NCBI GenBank assembly: GCA_016200265.1
Contig: JACQFE010000013.1
Coordinates: forward strand, 124,001-188,000
Direction: 5' to 3'
Length of the DNA: 64,000 nucleotides
Origin: Planctomycetota bacterium
GTDB taxonomy: Bacteria; Planctomycetota; Phycisphaerae; UBA1845
Positions 1 to 8,483 of this stretch are shown here, in pieces. The notes under the pieces were generated by a model. That model saw nothing but the letters and a program-made list of their open reading frames with translations. It was not told where the DNA came from and made no database searches. A program made the translations under genes and the position numbers. The first letter of the stretch is position 1. Every line of letters begins with the position of its first letter.

Positions 1-1161
1 TACGTCGATCTGTTCGCGAACCCGGAGGTGGCCGAAGTTTTCAAGATGCGTAGCGCGATCATTCAATCCATGCGAAATTACTTGAACGATCTGGGCTATC
101 ACGAGGTGGAAACGCCGGTTCTCCAGCCGATTTACGGCGGAGCGGCCGCTCGACCGTTCACCACGCACCACAACACGCTGGACATGGATTTGTTCCTGCG
201 GATCAGCCCGGAGCTTTATTTGAAGCGATTGCTCGTCGGCGGCATGGAACGCGTGTATGAAGTCAGCCGCAACTTCCGCAACGAAGGCATCAGCACCAGG
301 CACAATCCTGAATTCACAATGGTCGAGCTGTATGAGGCCTACGCCGACTACAACGTGATGATGGAGCGCGTGGAACAGATCTTCGCGGCGGGGTTCGATG
401 TCGCTGGAGTACATGAGCGGCTGGAAAAGGATCTCCAGAAATTGCAAAAAGAATTAGCGCGACTCCAGGACGAAAAGGGACGCGACCAGATATACACTTA
501 CTATGAACAAATTTCGATACCCAAGTACCGCGAAGCAATTGAGAAAAGAGAAGCAGGGCGCCTAGCCACCATCTTCCATGTAAAGAAGGAGCCGGTGTGC
601 ATCGACTTCACTCCGCCGTGGCGCCGCGAGAAATACGCTGACCTGCTCGAAAAATACGGCGGTGTGCGAATCAATGATGTTGCATCCATTCGCAAGAAGG
701 CGGCTCAGCTTGGAATCGATACGGCAGGTAAGGACGACGCAGTCGTTACCAATGAGGTCTTCGAGGGCACGGTCGAGCATCATCTGGTGCAGCCGACATT
801 CGTGTACGACTATCCGGCCGCGATTTGTCCACTCACGCGGCGGCATCCACAGGACTCATCACTGGCTCTGCGATTCGAGGCGTTTGTCGCGTGCATGGAG
901 GTCGGAAATGCGTACACGGAGTTGAACGATCCGACGGTGCAGGCGGAGACGTTGGGTCGAACGGTGGCGGGCGAAGGCGATGAGACAATGGCCGTCATGG
1001 ATGAGGACTTCATTTTGGCCCTTGAATACGGCATGCCCCCTGCTGGCGGCCTGGGCATCGGCGTCGATCGCATGGTGATGCTCCTGACCGACAGCCACAG
1101 CATCCGCGACGTGATTCTCTTTCCTCTCCAACGCCCGCAGTCAGACGCATCAGCACGATAA
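1..1161 (+). CDS. lysS: Lysyl-tRNA synthetase, class II (5' end cut by window)
   Basis: Charges tRNA-Lys with lysine in the cytoplasm. The reading frame is open from the first base of the window, so the N-terminal OB-fold anticodon-binding domain lies outside it and only the catalytic core is seen. Class II motif 2 is visible as RVYEVSRNFRNEG and motif 3 as GGLGIGVDRMVMLL close to the C-terminus. The segments GGAAARPFTTHHN and RISPELYLKRL are typical of bacterial LysRS. Ahead of the last conserved block there is a charged helical stretch of LysRS-type insertion sequence. The gene is followed by a GxxExxY element and then a LolC/LolD pair; lysS next to lolCD is a gene order I recall from other bacteria. 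Assignment is firm; the start is not in the window. Confidence 0.96.
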   Translation, partial: YVDLFANPEVAEVFKMRSAIIQSMRNYLNDLGYHEVETPVLQPIYGGAAARPFTTHHNTLDMDLFLRISPELYLKRLLVGGMERVYEVSRNFRNEGISTRHNPEFTMVELYEAYADYNVMMERVEQIFAAGFDVAGVHERLEKDLQKLQKELARLQDEKGRDQIYTYYEQISIPKYREAIEKREAGRLATIFHVKKEPVCIDFTPPWRREKYADLLEKYGGVRINDVASIRKKAAQLGIDTAGKDDAVVTNEVFEGTVEHHLVQPTFVYDYPAAICPLTRRHPQDSSLALRFEAFVACMEVGNAYTELNDPTVQAETLGRTVAGEGDETMAVMDEDFILALEYGMPPAGGLGIGVDRMVMLLTDSHSIRDVILFPLQRPQSDASAR

Positions 1162-1162
1162 A

Positions 1163-1196
1163 GGCGAAACCGCAGATGACACAGATGAACGCAGAT
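1163..1196 (+). repeat. Left 34-bp inverted repeat flanking the GxxExxY gene
   Basis: The 34 bases match the reverse complement of 1564-1597 at 30 of 34 positions. The core is AACCGCAGATGACACAGAT, then three variable bases, then CGCAGAT. The start codon of the GxxExxY gene lies inside this repeat. Related copies occur at 13226-13258, 13502-13534, 30210-30229 and 30609-30718. Confidence 0.85.
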
Positions 1197-1637
1197 AGGG
1201 ATGAAAGAACTCACGAAATCATCGGCGCGGCGATGGAGGTTCACAACAGCCTCGGCGCTGGATTCCTGGAGGCGGTCTACCAGGAAGCCCTTGCGATTGA
1301 ACTGACCGAGCGCAGTGTTCCTTTCCAACGTGAAGTTGGATTGCTCGTAAACTACAAGGGCCGACCGCTTCGTACTTCATACAAGGCGGACTTCATTTGC
1401 TTTGGAACAATACTCGTTGAACTGAAAGTGGCGTCTCAACTTACTCGAATCGACGAGGCTCAAGTCGTGAATTATTTGAAAGCGACTGATTTTGAACTTG
1501 GATTGCTGTTCAATTTCGGCGGCCCGCGATTGGATTTCAGACGACTCATTCTTTCCCAAAATAATCTGCGAAAATCTGTGTCATCTGCGGTTCCGCCGTT
1601 TCCCATTGAACACGAAGAGCTTTCGAGAGTCGAATAA
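1176..1637 (+). CDS. GxxExxY family protein (PD-(D/E)xK-like fold)
   Basis: A 153-residue protein of the GxxExxY family, whose biochemical role is unknown to me; the family has a predicted PD-(D/E)xK nuclease-like core. The signature is G29-F-L-E32-A-V-Y35. A candidate catalytic set is D72 followed by E82-L-K84, with Q96 and Y100 further on, as in this fold. The first residues MTQMNADR are encoded by the left inverted repeat and the residues around LRKSVSSAVPP by the right one, so the ends of the protein are made of repeat sequence. The gene sits between lysS (stop at 1161) and the lolC-like gene (start at 1643), and it together with its repeats fills that gap. The exact start is uncertain; ATG at 1185 is in frame as well. 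Confidence 0.85.
   Translation: MTQMNADRDERTHEIIGAAMEVHNSLGAGFLEAVYQEALAIELTERSVPFQREVGLLVNYKGRPLRTSYKADFICFGTILVELKVASQLTRIDEAQVVNYLKATDFELGLLFNFGGPRLDFRRLILSQNNLRKSVSSAVPPFPIEHEELSRVE
1564..1597 (-). repeat. Right 34-bp inverted repeat flanking the GxxExxY gene
   Basis: Inverted partner of 1163-1196 with four mismatches, one near the outer end and three in the central spacer. It lies within the 3' part of the GxxExxY reading frame, which runs 40 bases past the repeat before it stops. Confidence 0.85.
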
Positions 1638-1642
1638 GCCGC

Positions 1643-3232
1643 ATGTACAAGTGGTTTCTAGTTTCGAAGTATCTTCGCACCAAGCTGGTGGCGTTGTTCG
1701 GCATCGCCGCCGTCACGCTGTGTGTGGCCATGGTGCTGGTGGTCACAAGCGTCATGGGTGGATTTCTCGATACGATCAGGTCGCGGTCGCGCGGGCTCCA
1801 CAGCGAGCTCGTGCTTGAATCCGGCTCGATGCAGGGTTTCCCCTATTACGATGAGTTCGCGAAGAAGCTGAAGCAAGCGCTGCCCGACGTCGTTCGCGTC
1901 ACGTCGCCCGCAATCCATACGGCCGGTATTTTCCGAGTGCCAGCGCTCCAATACACGAAGCTCGCGAAAGTCCTGGGTATCCGGATCGACGAATACGTGC
2001 AATTCAATGACTTCAAGAAGGGCCTTCACTACGAACACTATTACCCCGGCACGACGACGCTTGCGCAACAAGAAATGCTCGTCGCGGGATTGGACAACAA
2101 GGGAAACCTGCAGTTGCCTCGCGAGTGGGCCGACGCCAACGCCAAGTGGCGGGCATCAGAGACGGACAAGAAAACCATCGCAGATTTCGACGCTCATCCG
2201 CCTGATGGCGCGCCGTATCCGGACATTCGGCCGTTTCGTCGTACCGAGAGCGTATTTGCATTCGATCCGGACGGACCCTTCGAAGCGGGGCCTAAGAGAT
2301 TTGGCGCCATCGTCGGAACAGACTTGCTCTTCGACCGTGACCAGGACGGAAAATTCGATCGGTATATTGCTCGTGGGGCCTCGGTCGCTCTGAGCCTGCT
2401 ACCGCTGAGCGCTTCGGGGAATCCCCTGGGCGAACCGCCCGTGCTGCTGCCGCTCCGATACGTCGACGACTCGCATTCCGGCATTTACGAAATCGACAGC
2501 ATGAGCGTGTACGTCGATGTGGACATGCTCCAGCACCATCTGGCCATGGACCCGCAGGAACTCGAAGACGGCTCGATGAGCAAGCCGCGCGTCAGCCAAC
2601 TGTTGATCGCCCTGCAACCGGGCGTGAATCTCGATGACGCAAAGAAGCGCGTGCAGTCGGCGTGGATCGATTTTTGCGCGGACATGGCCGATCAGGTCAC
2701 GGAGAATGATGCGAAAAACATGCACCGCGCCGAAGTGGCCACGTGGGAGGACATGCAGCGAGGGTTGATCAACGCGGTCGAGAAGGAAAAGTATTTGATG
2801 TTGATTATTCTCGCGATCGTTTGTCTGGTGGCGATCGTGCTGCTGGGGCTGATTTTCTACATGATCGTGGAGAAAAAGACACGCGATATCGGCGTGCTCA
2901 AGGCCGTCGGGGCACGGAGTCGCGGAATCGCGTCCATGTTCATCGGTTACGCGGCGGCCGTTGGATTCGTCGGCTCCATTCTGGGAAATACGATCGGCGC
3001 GATTTTTGTTCGGCACATCAATGAGTTTCAGGATTTCCTTGCCCGGCTGAATCCGCAGCTTCGCGTCTGGAGTCCCGACGTTTATTCGTTTGACCGCATT
3101 CCCGATGTCGTCAAAACGAATGATATTGCGTGGATCACCACAGTTGCGATCCTCGCTTCGATCGCGGGTTCATTGATACCGGCCCTGGTCGCAGGTCGCG
3201 TTTGGCCGGTACGAGCGCTACGCTATGAATAA
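1643..3232 (+). CDS. LolC/LolE-type ABC transporter permease
   Basis: Inner-membrane permease of the FtsX/MacB-like superfamily, most like LolC/LolE, which extract lipoproteins from the inner membrane and pass them to a periplasmic carrier. One membrane segment lies at about residues 15-40 and is followed by the typical VTSVMGGF. A large periplasmic domain follows, then three C-terminal membrane segments (about 387-412, 430-455 and 490-515). The cytoplasmic loop contains the family signature EKKTRDIGVLKAVGA. The periplasmic domain carries DRDQDGKFDRY, which resembles a calcium loop. The last codons overlap the ATPase gene by 8 bases, indicating translational coupling. There is a single permease, so a homodimer is likely. 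Substrate is inferred from the family. Confidence 0.88.
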   Translation: MYKWFLVSKYLRTKLVALFGIAAVTLCVAMVLVVTSVMGGFLDTIRSRSRGLHSELVLESGSMQGFPYYDEFAKKLKQALPDVVRVTSPAIHTAGIFRVPALQYTKLAKVLGIRIDEYVQFNDFKKGLHYEHYYPGTTTLAQQEMLVAGLDNKGNLQLPREWADANAKWRASETDKKTIADFDAHPPDGAPYPDIRPFRRTESVFAFDPDGPFEAGPKRFGAIVGTDLLFDRDQDGKFDRYIARGASVALSLLPLSASGNPLGEPPVLLPLRYVDDSHSGIYEIDSMSVYVDVDMLQHHLAMDPQELEDGSMSKPRVSQLLIALQPGVNLDDAKKRVQSAWIDFCADMADQVTENDAKNMHRAEVATWEDMQRGLINAVEKEKYLMLIILAIVCLVAIVLLGLIFYMIVEKKTRDIGVLKAVGARSRGIASMFIGYAAAVGFVGSILGNTIGAIFVRHINEFQDFLARLNPQLRVWSPDVYSFDRIPDVVKTNDIAWITTVAILASIAGSLIPALVAGRVWPVRALRYE

Positions 3233-3977
3233 TCCACTTCTGCGAGCGAAAGGAATCCACAAGTCCTACGGCACAGGTGCGGCCGAGGTGAAAGTCCTTC
3301 GGGGAGTTGCGCTCGAAGCCGCCGCGGGTGAGTTTCTCGCGGTCACAGGCCCCAGCGGCTGCGGCAAGAGCACTTTATTGCACATCCTGGGGGCATTGGA
3401 CCTACCGGATCAGGGTGAACTTGAATTTCGCGGCGAGCCGGTATCTTCCGCGAACCGCACATGGCAGGCGTCTTACAGAAATCTTCAAGTCGGCTTCGTT
3501 TTCCAGTTCTATCATTTATTACCGGAGCTGAGCGTTCTGGAGAATGTGCTGATTCCTCGAATGGTTCTGCACTCGTATTGGGGATGGCGTAGAAACGCTC
3601 GGCAATGCCGTGATGAGGCTGTGAAATTACTGGAGCGCATGGGGCTTCAACATCGCCTTCGCCATCGCCCGCGCGAGTTATCGGGTGGCGAGCAACAGCG
3701 AACGGCGATCGCTCGTGCGCTCATCAACAAGCCCGACCTATTGCTCGCCGACGAGCCAACTGGTAATCTAGATGAGGTCACCGGTGGAACAGTTTTGGGT
3801 CTTCTTGGGGAGCTCAATCGAGCCGGTCAGACCATCATCATGGTGACGCACGACGCCAAAGTCGCGGCACTGGCTCATCGCCGCGTGCATCTCTCCGAAG
3901 GCGTGGTGCGCGAGAAAGGAAACCCGGTCGCGGAGCGCGATGCGGCTCGGCCTTTGATGACGGAGGTGAGATCATGA
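3225..3977 (+). CDS. LolD-type ABC transporter ATP-binding protein
   Basis: ATPase partner of the upstream permease. Walker A is GPSGCGKST (42-50), the Q-loop glutamine is near 94, the signature is LSGGEQQ (152-158), Walker B is LLLADEP (172-178) and the switch histidine is H209. All catalytic residues are present. The helical insertion with [14 protein letters not shown] is longer than usual. It overlaps the permease by 8 bases and its stop overlaps an ATG of the next gene (ATGA), so the three genes are probably one transcript. The role in lipoprotein release is inferred from the partner; a MacB-like efflux role is less likely because the permease resembles LolC. Confidence 0.9.
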   Translation: MNNPLLRAKGIHKSYGTGAAEVKVLRGVALEAAAGEFLAVTGPSGCGKSTLLHILGALDLPDQGELEFRGEPVSSANRTWQASYRNLQVGFVFQFYHLLPELSVLENVLIPRMVLHSYWGWRRNARQCRDEAVKLLERMGLQHRLRHRPRELSGGEQQRTAIARALINKPDLLLADEPTGNLDEVTGGTVLGLLGELNRAGQTIIMVTHDAKVAALAHRRVHLSEGVVREKGNPVAERDAARPLMTEVRS

Positions 3978-4033
3978 CGCCAGTAACGTTAAGTCGAACC
4001 CACACAAAAGCCATCTCGGAGGTGAATGGATCA

Positions 4034-4924
4034 ATGACGGAAAACCCGTTTGCTCCTCGAACCGGGCTGATGGTCTGGATGGGGAACGAGATCGTGCCCG
4101 TCGACCAGGCGAAGATCAGCGTCTTCGATCACGGCATCTTGTACGGCGATGGTGTCTTCGAGGGGATCCGCATTTACAACGGCAAGATATTCAAGGAAGC
4201 CGAGCACATCAAGCGCTTCTGGGAATCGTGCAAGGCAATTCGATTGAACATCCCCATGTCGTCGGACGATTTGAGCCGGGCTATGCACGATACGATGCGG
4301 GCCAATGGCATGACGGGTGATGGATACATCCGTCTGATCATTACGCGCGGCGTGGGAGCGCTCGGCATTTCAATCCGTCGCACCGCGAATCCGACCGTGA
4401 TCATTATCGTGGACAAAATCGCGTTGTATCCGCCCGAGGTGTACGAGCGAGGGTTGCATTGCATGATCGCATCCGTCAGTCGGAATCATCCCAACACGAT
4501 GAACCCGCGAATCAAGTCGTTGAATTATTTGAACAACGTCCTCGCCAAGGCCGAGGCGCATGAATATGGCGCCGATGAAGCCATCATGTTGGGCGTCGAT
4601 GGCCACGTGTGCGAATGCACCGGCGACAACATTTTCATCGTCCGAAACGGTGAGCTTTGCACGCCCGGCACTTGGGAAGGCATTCTCGAAGGCATCACAC
4701 GCGGCGTGGTCATGGAGCTGGCGACAAAGCACGACATTCCGGTTCGCGAGACGTCGCTCGTCAAGCACGATCTGTTCATTGCCGAAGAGGTGTTCGTCAC
4801 GGGAACGGCCGCCGAAATTGTGCCCATTACGGAGATCAACAAGACTCCCGTCGGCGATGGTAAGCCGGGCCGAATCACCAAGATGCTCATGGAAGATTTC
4901 GTCGCGTATCGAAACGCACAGTAA
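4034..4924 (+). CDS. ilvE: Branched-chain amino acid aminotransferase
   Basis: PLP-dependent class IV (fold type IV) transaminase that makes Leu, Ile and Val from their keto acids with glutamate. From the ATG at 4034 the protein is 296 residues, near the usual IlvE length. The N-terminal block FDHGILYGDGVFEGIR is diagnostic, and the PLP lysine is K161 in PRIKSLNYLN. The C-terminal phosphate-binding region has GTAAEIVPI. I chose 4034 because GGAGGTG lies 9 bases upstream and the family begins close to the residues that follow. An in-frame ATG at 3974 overlaps the stop of the ATPase gene and also has a Shine-Dalgarno sequence, so a 20-residue longer form is possible. D-amino acid transaminase is a less likely alternative. 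Confidence 0.92.
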   Translation: MTENPFAPRTGLMVWMGNEIVPVDQAKISVFDHGILYGDGVFEGIRIYNGKIFKEAEHIKRFWESCKAIRLNIPMSSDDLSRAMHDTMRANGMTGDGYIRLIITRGVGALGISIRRTANPTVIIIVDKIALYPPEVYERGLHCMIASVSRNHPNTMNPRIKSLNYLNNVLAKAEAHEYGADEAIMLGVDGHVCECTGDNIFIVRNGELCTPGTWEGILEGITRGVVMELATKHDIPVRETSLVKHDLFIAEEVFVTGTAAEIVPITEINKTPVGDGKPGRITKMLMEDFVAYRNAQ

Positions 4925-5050
4925 AACGTCGAAATATCGAACGTCGAAACCGGGGAGCGCAAAGATCCTCTTTTGCGACTGTTTTCATGGCCCAAGTCTA
5001 TGGGGCCATTTGCTCCTTCGTTGCTGCGGGCGAATCCTGCCTCGCAATTT

Positions 5051-5085
5051 CCTCTTCGCGTTCTCTGTGTCCTCAGTGGTGAAAT
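5051..5085 (+). repeat. Dispersed intergenic repeat fragment
   Basis: The stretch around CGCGTTCTCTGTGTCCTC followed by AGTGGTGAAA resembles, in inverted orientation, the ACCACGAAGG-type repeats at 30232-30265 and 30644-30677. The rest of 4925-5217 holds TCGAA-rich low-complexity sequence just after ilvE and presumably the promoter of the next gene; no gene is seen. Confidence 0.4.
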
Positions 5086-5217
5086 GCTACGCCCGCTTGA
5101 CCGACTGGGTAACCCCACGCACAATTCACTTGAGCGGTATAACCGTCACCCATTGACGGGCGATTCGTGGTGCGCGGCTCGCGGATCCTTCGCTCGCTTT
5201 TTTGAGGAGTTTTCATT

Positions 5218-6558
5218 ATGGCACAGCAACCCATTTCCGGTGCGACGACGCAAAATTGGTGGAACTCCAGCGGACTGCGACAGATCTTTCGCACGCCCAA
5301 CTTGGCTGTTCACCCAACGAAGCTCGCGATCGCCCTGGGGGCAATCATTCTGACGTGCTTGTGGGGTTGGGCGCTGGACCTGATCTGGGTTCGCGGAGGC
5401 GGAATTGAACCGGATGCCATCGTGAAGTTCGTGGTCACGCGCGACGCCGGCCAACCCTACGTCGAAGGCAAGGGCAACAGCGGGCCATTCGCGGTGTGGC
5501 GAGATCATGAGCTGACCTGCATGGATGGTTTCCTGCGATCTATGGTCGGCCGATTGCTGCCCGGCGAATCTTCCGGCTCCACGATGCTTCAGCGCGAGGC
5601 CATGGGGGTGATGCCGGCCTGCTTCGGGTTAGGCTCCGGCTGTTGGTGGATGATGCGAACACACCCGCTCTTTTTCATTTTGTTCATGGGCGGGGCTCTC
5701 GTTCTTTGGTCATATTTTGGCGGCGCGATTTGCCGCGTGGCCGCAGTGCATATTGCGAAGGAAGAGAAGCTCACCATTTCGCAGGGTTTGGCCTATGGCC
5801 GCAAGCGGCTTTTCGGCGGATTCTTTCTGGCCCCGTGCGTACCACTGGGATTCGCACTTGTGACGGTGATTCTGTTGATGCTCGGCGGTGTCGTGTTAAG
5901 AGCCCCGGTTGTCGGAGACTTCTTGTGTGGGCTTGCGTTCCCTTTGGCGATCATTGGTGGATTCGTGGCCGCGATCCTGCTTGTCGGTCTCTTGTTGGGT
6001 GGCAGCCTGTTCTGGCCGGCGGTTGCGGCCGAAGGCTCGGACGGCTTTGACGCCTTCTCACGCGGGCTTTCGTATTTCCTTGGGCGACCCTGGAAATCCA
6101 TTATCTACGGGATCGTGCTCACCATACTCGCCGGCATTAGTTGGATCATTGCGAATTCCTTCGCGGGATTCGCGTTGAAAATCACGCACAAGGCCGTGGA
6201 ATGGGGAGCGGGCGTTGTAGGCTGGGAGCCCCTGGGGAATAAGCTCGACGGAATTTGGCCGCGTGTGCCGGGACTCGGATATTCCTGGCCGCCCGGCCCG
6301 CTGAGTTGGTATGAATGGTTCTCCGCCGCGTGTATCGCGATTTGTGTGTCGATGGTCATTGCGTTGGTCTGGTCGTTCCTCGCTTCTTATTATTTCACCG
6401 GAAGCACGGTCGTCTATTTTCTGCTCCGCAAGGACGTTGACGGAACGGACATGGACGAAGTCATCGCCGATGACACGAGCGGAGAGACCTTTGGAACTTC
6501 CGAGACCGTGGAGTCCGGCGCAGGCGAAGTGACGTCCCCACGGTCTCAAGACAGCTGA
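5218..6558 (+). CDS. Polytopic membrane protein of unknown function
   Basis: A 446-residue protein that I do not recognise. It has about six to eight hydrophobic segments, near residues 40-58, 145-170, 200-235, 238-265, 290-312 and 362-390. The first loop (about 60-140) is predicted to be outside the membrane and contains two cysteines. The region AFSRGLSYFLGRPWK between membrane segments looks like a conserved interfacial helix. The C-terminal 40 residues are acidic and Ser/Thr rich and probably disordered. GAGGAG lies upstream of the ATG, which supports this start. It is separated from ilvE by about 290 bases and from the next gene by about 170 bases, so it is probably transcribed alone. 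No catalytic motif is visible. Confidence 0.8.
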   Translation: MAQQPISGATTQNWWNSSGLRQIFRTPNLAVHPTKLAIALGAIILTCLWGWALDLIWVRGGGIEPDAIVKFVVTRDAGQPYVEGKGNSGPFAVWRDHELTCMDGFLRSMVGRLLPGESSGSTMLQREAMGVMPACFGLGSGCWWMMRTHPLFFILFMGGALVLWSYFGGAICRVAAVHIAKEEKLTISQGLAYGRKRLFGGFFLAPCVPLGFALVTVILLMLGGVVLRAPVVGDFLCGLAFPLAIIGGFVAAILLVGLLLGGSLFWPAVAAEGSDGFDAFSRGLSYFLGRPWKSIIYGIVLTILAGISWIIANSFAGFALKITHKAVEWGAGVVGWEPLGNKLDGIWPRVPGLGYSWPPGPLSWYEWFSAACIAICVSMVIALVWSFLASYYFTGSTVVYFLLRKDVDGTDMDEVIADDTSGETFGTSETVESGAGEVTSPRSQDS

Positions 6559-6727
6559 CGACCGGAGGGATTGGATTTGCTGCATCGTTTGCATTCCCAA
6601 TGACGAATCGTTGATCAGTCAATCCCGCCGGGCAACGCCCCATAACAACCCGTTGCACGTTTGATAGTGCCTAACTTCATTACACATCACGATCAATGCA
6701 ACCCCAACGGCTGGTTGACCGATTCAC

Positions 6728-7030
6728 TTGCAGGAAAGTGCGGGAGTCTCACGGGCCGTGGAAAAAGATACAAAAGTTTGCGCGCTGAAAGTCTCGCTGC
6801 TCAACAACGTCAGCGTGCAAGGGGATTTCCACGTCGGCATACGCACGAGTTCCGCAATCCGTCCCTCGGATGCCATTCGTGAAATTACGGACAAATTCCT
6901 CGTGCTTACAAATGCCATCGTCGTTGACAATGGAACTTCGACTCAACATGCCGTGATCATGATTCCATTGCCCGCAATTAGTTTCATTGAACTTTCTGGA
7001 TCTGGTTGGGCTCAAAGAAAATTGCCGTAG
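6728..7030 (+). CDS. Small DUF6812-like protein
   Basis: A protein of up to 100 residues with a compact beta-rich pattern: VSLLNNVSVQGDFHVGIRT, then RPSDAIREITDKFLVLTNA, then IPLPAISFIEL. This order (strand, a helix ending in DRFLVLTDA-like residues, strand) resembles the DUF6812 group of small bacterial proteins; the match is from memory and not from a search. The first possible codon is TTG at 6728 without a clear ribosome-binding site; GTG at 6758 is an equally good start. It converges with the kinase gene, the two stops being 10 bases apart. Function unknown. Confidence 0.55.
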   Translation: MQESAGVSRAVEKDTKVCALKVSLLNNVSVQGDFHVGIRTSSAIRPSDAIREITDKFLVLTNAIVVDNGTSTQHAVIMIPLPAISFIELSGSGWAQRKLP

Positions 7031-7039
7031 CTGCAATTC

Positions 7040-8290
7040 TCAGTGTTTCGCGATGAGCACGATGTTGATGATGATGGATATCGTCGCGACGATGCCTGCG
7101 ACAAGCAGCCATTGAACGGAGACGCGCGGACTGGATGAAACCGCCTCCTTTGGTTCGCTGGAGTCCTCCGGAACGCGGCGACCGGTGGCGAGTTCCTGTA
7201 GCAGCTTGTGATCGTATTTTTGACGCGCCTGAAGCGGCGGCTCGCCATTGTAAACCGCTTCGAGATCCGTGATCACTTCGGCCATCGAAGGATATCGTTC
7301 TTCCCGATTCTTGGCCATCATGACTTCGATGATCTCACCGACCCCGGACGACAACGCGGGGTTCACATGATCGGCGGGCACGAGCGGCTCCTTGAGATGT
7401 TTGTGCATCACGGCGGACGGTGAAGTGCCGTCAAATGGCACTTTTCCCGTGACCAGGTGATAAAATGTCGCGCCCAGGCCATAAATATCCGCACGAGCGT
7501 CAATGTCGATCTCTCCGCGAATCTGCTCCGGACTGATGTAATAGGGTGTGCCATAGGCGCGCCCTGCCTCGGCCGTGGCGGTCGCATAGTCGCCGACTTC
7601 GCGAGCGAGACCCATATCCGCCAGCTTCACGTCGCCCGACAATGTGATCATCAGGTTCTTCGGCTTCACGTCGCGATGAATCAGGTTTTGATCATGCGCG
7701 TGCTGAAGGGCCTTGGCACATTGCAGAATGATCTTGAGGGCGTCCTTTTCCGCGACGTGCTTGCCATCGGTGATCAGATCGTATGCCGTCTTGCCGTCAA
7801 TGTACTCCATCACGAAATAGTGGTAGCCGCCGGATTCGCCGACGTCGAAGGCCTGCACGATGTTCGAATGGTTCAATCGCGCCGCCGCGCGACCTTCGCG
7901 ATAAAAGCGCTCGACGAACTCGGGATTTTCGCTCAGCCGCTTGGGCAAAACCTTGACCGCGACGGTGCGATCGAGGCTGAGCTGCTTGGCCTTGAACACC
8001 ACGGCCATCGCGCCTTGTCCGACCTTACTGAGGATCTGAAAACCGGGAATCTGTTGGGCCGGTCGATACAGCGAATCCTCATCCATGGACATGTTCAGGC
8101 GCTTGACCTGGGAATGAGTCACATAGCCGTGTTGGATCAGAAGTTCGATGAGGGGAGTTTGTGCCGCCTTTTGACCGAGGGCTTTTTTCTCGGCTTTGAC
8201 AAGCTCTAACTCATTGGGAGTGCATAGTTTGCGCTCCACTACGAGACGCGAAAGCTGCGAGTCCTCAATTGAAATGCGGGGATCAGCCAT
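7040..8290 (-). CDS. Membrane-anchored serine/threonine protein kinase
   Basis: PknB/Hanks-type kinase that phosphorylates Ser/Thr residues of unknown targets. The first 80 residues form a helical domain with two similar halves (LSRLVVERKLCTPNELE and LIELLIQHGYVTHSQVK), reminiscent of helical N-terminal domains of secretion ATPases. The kinase domain spans about 83-345: P-loop GQGAMAVV, K113 in VAVKVL, HRDVKPKN (205-212), DMG in place of DFG (225-227), and the P+1 region YGTPYYISPEQ. A single membrane segment lies near residues 391-412 with only a short tail beyond it, so no large outside sensor domain exists. The sensor is more likely the cytoplasmic N-terminal domain. All catalytic residues are intact. 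The gene stands alone, with about 190 bases before mnmE. Confidence 0.93.
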   Translation of the reverse strand: MADPRISIEDSQLSRLVVERKLCTPNELELVKAEKKALGQKAAQTPLIELLIQHGYVTHSQVKRLNMSMDEDSLYRPAQQIPGFQILSKVGQGAMAVVFKAKQLSLDRTVAVKVLPKRLSENPEFVERFYREGRAAARLNHSNIVQAFDVGESGGYHYFVMEYIDGKTAYDLITDGKHVAEKDALKIILQCAKALQHAHDQNLIHRDVKPKNLMITLSGDVKLADMGLAREVGDYATATAEAGRAYGTPYYISPEQIRGEIDIDARADIYGLGATFYHLVTGKVPFDGTSPSAVMHKHLKEPLVPADHVNPALSSGVGEIIEVMMAKNREERYPSMAEVITDLEAVYNGEPPLQARQKYDHKLLQELATGRRVPEDSSEPKEAVSSSPRVSVQWLLVAGIVATISIIINIVLIAKH

Positions 8291-8483
8291 AGCGACAAAA
8301 TCCAGCCAGAAACGTGCAAAAAAACGACAAGACGCAAGCCGTCGCTTGCCTAGTTTAGGACTGACCCGCGCCCTGAATCAAAGATCGTATCCGGTTATCG
8401 CGATACGTCCAGATCGAGAGACCGGGAGCTTTGGATTGATGGTGCCACTGACGCGCAAACAAAGTCAACCGGAGAACTACTTA

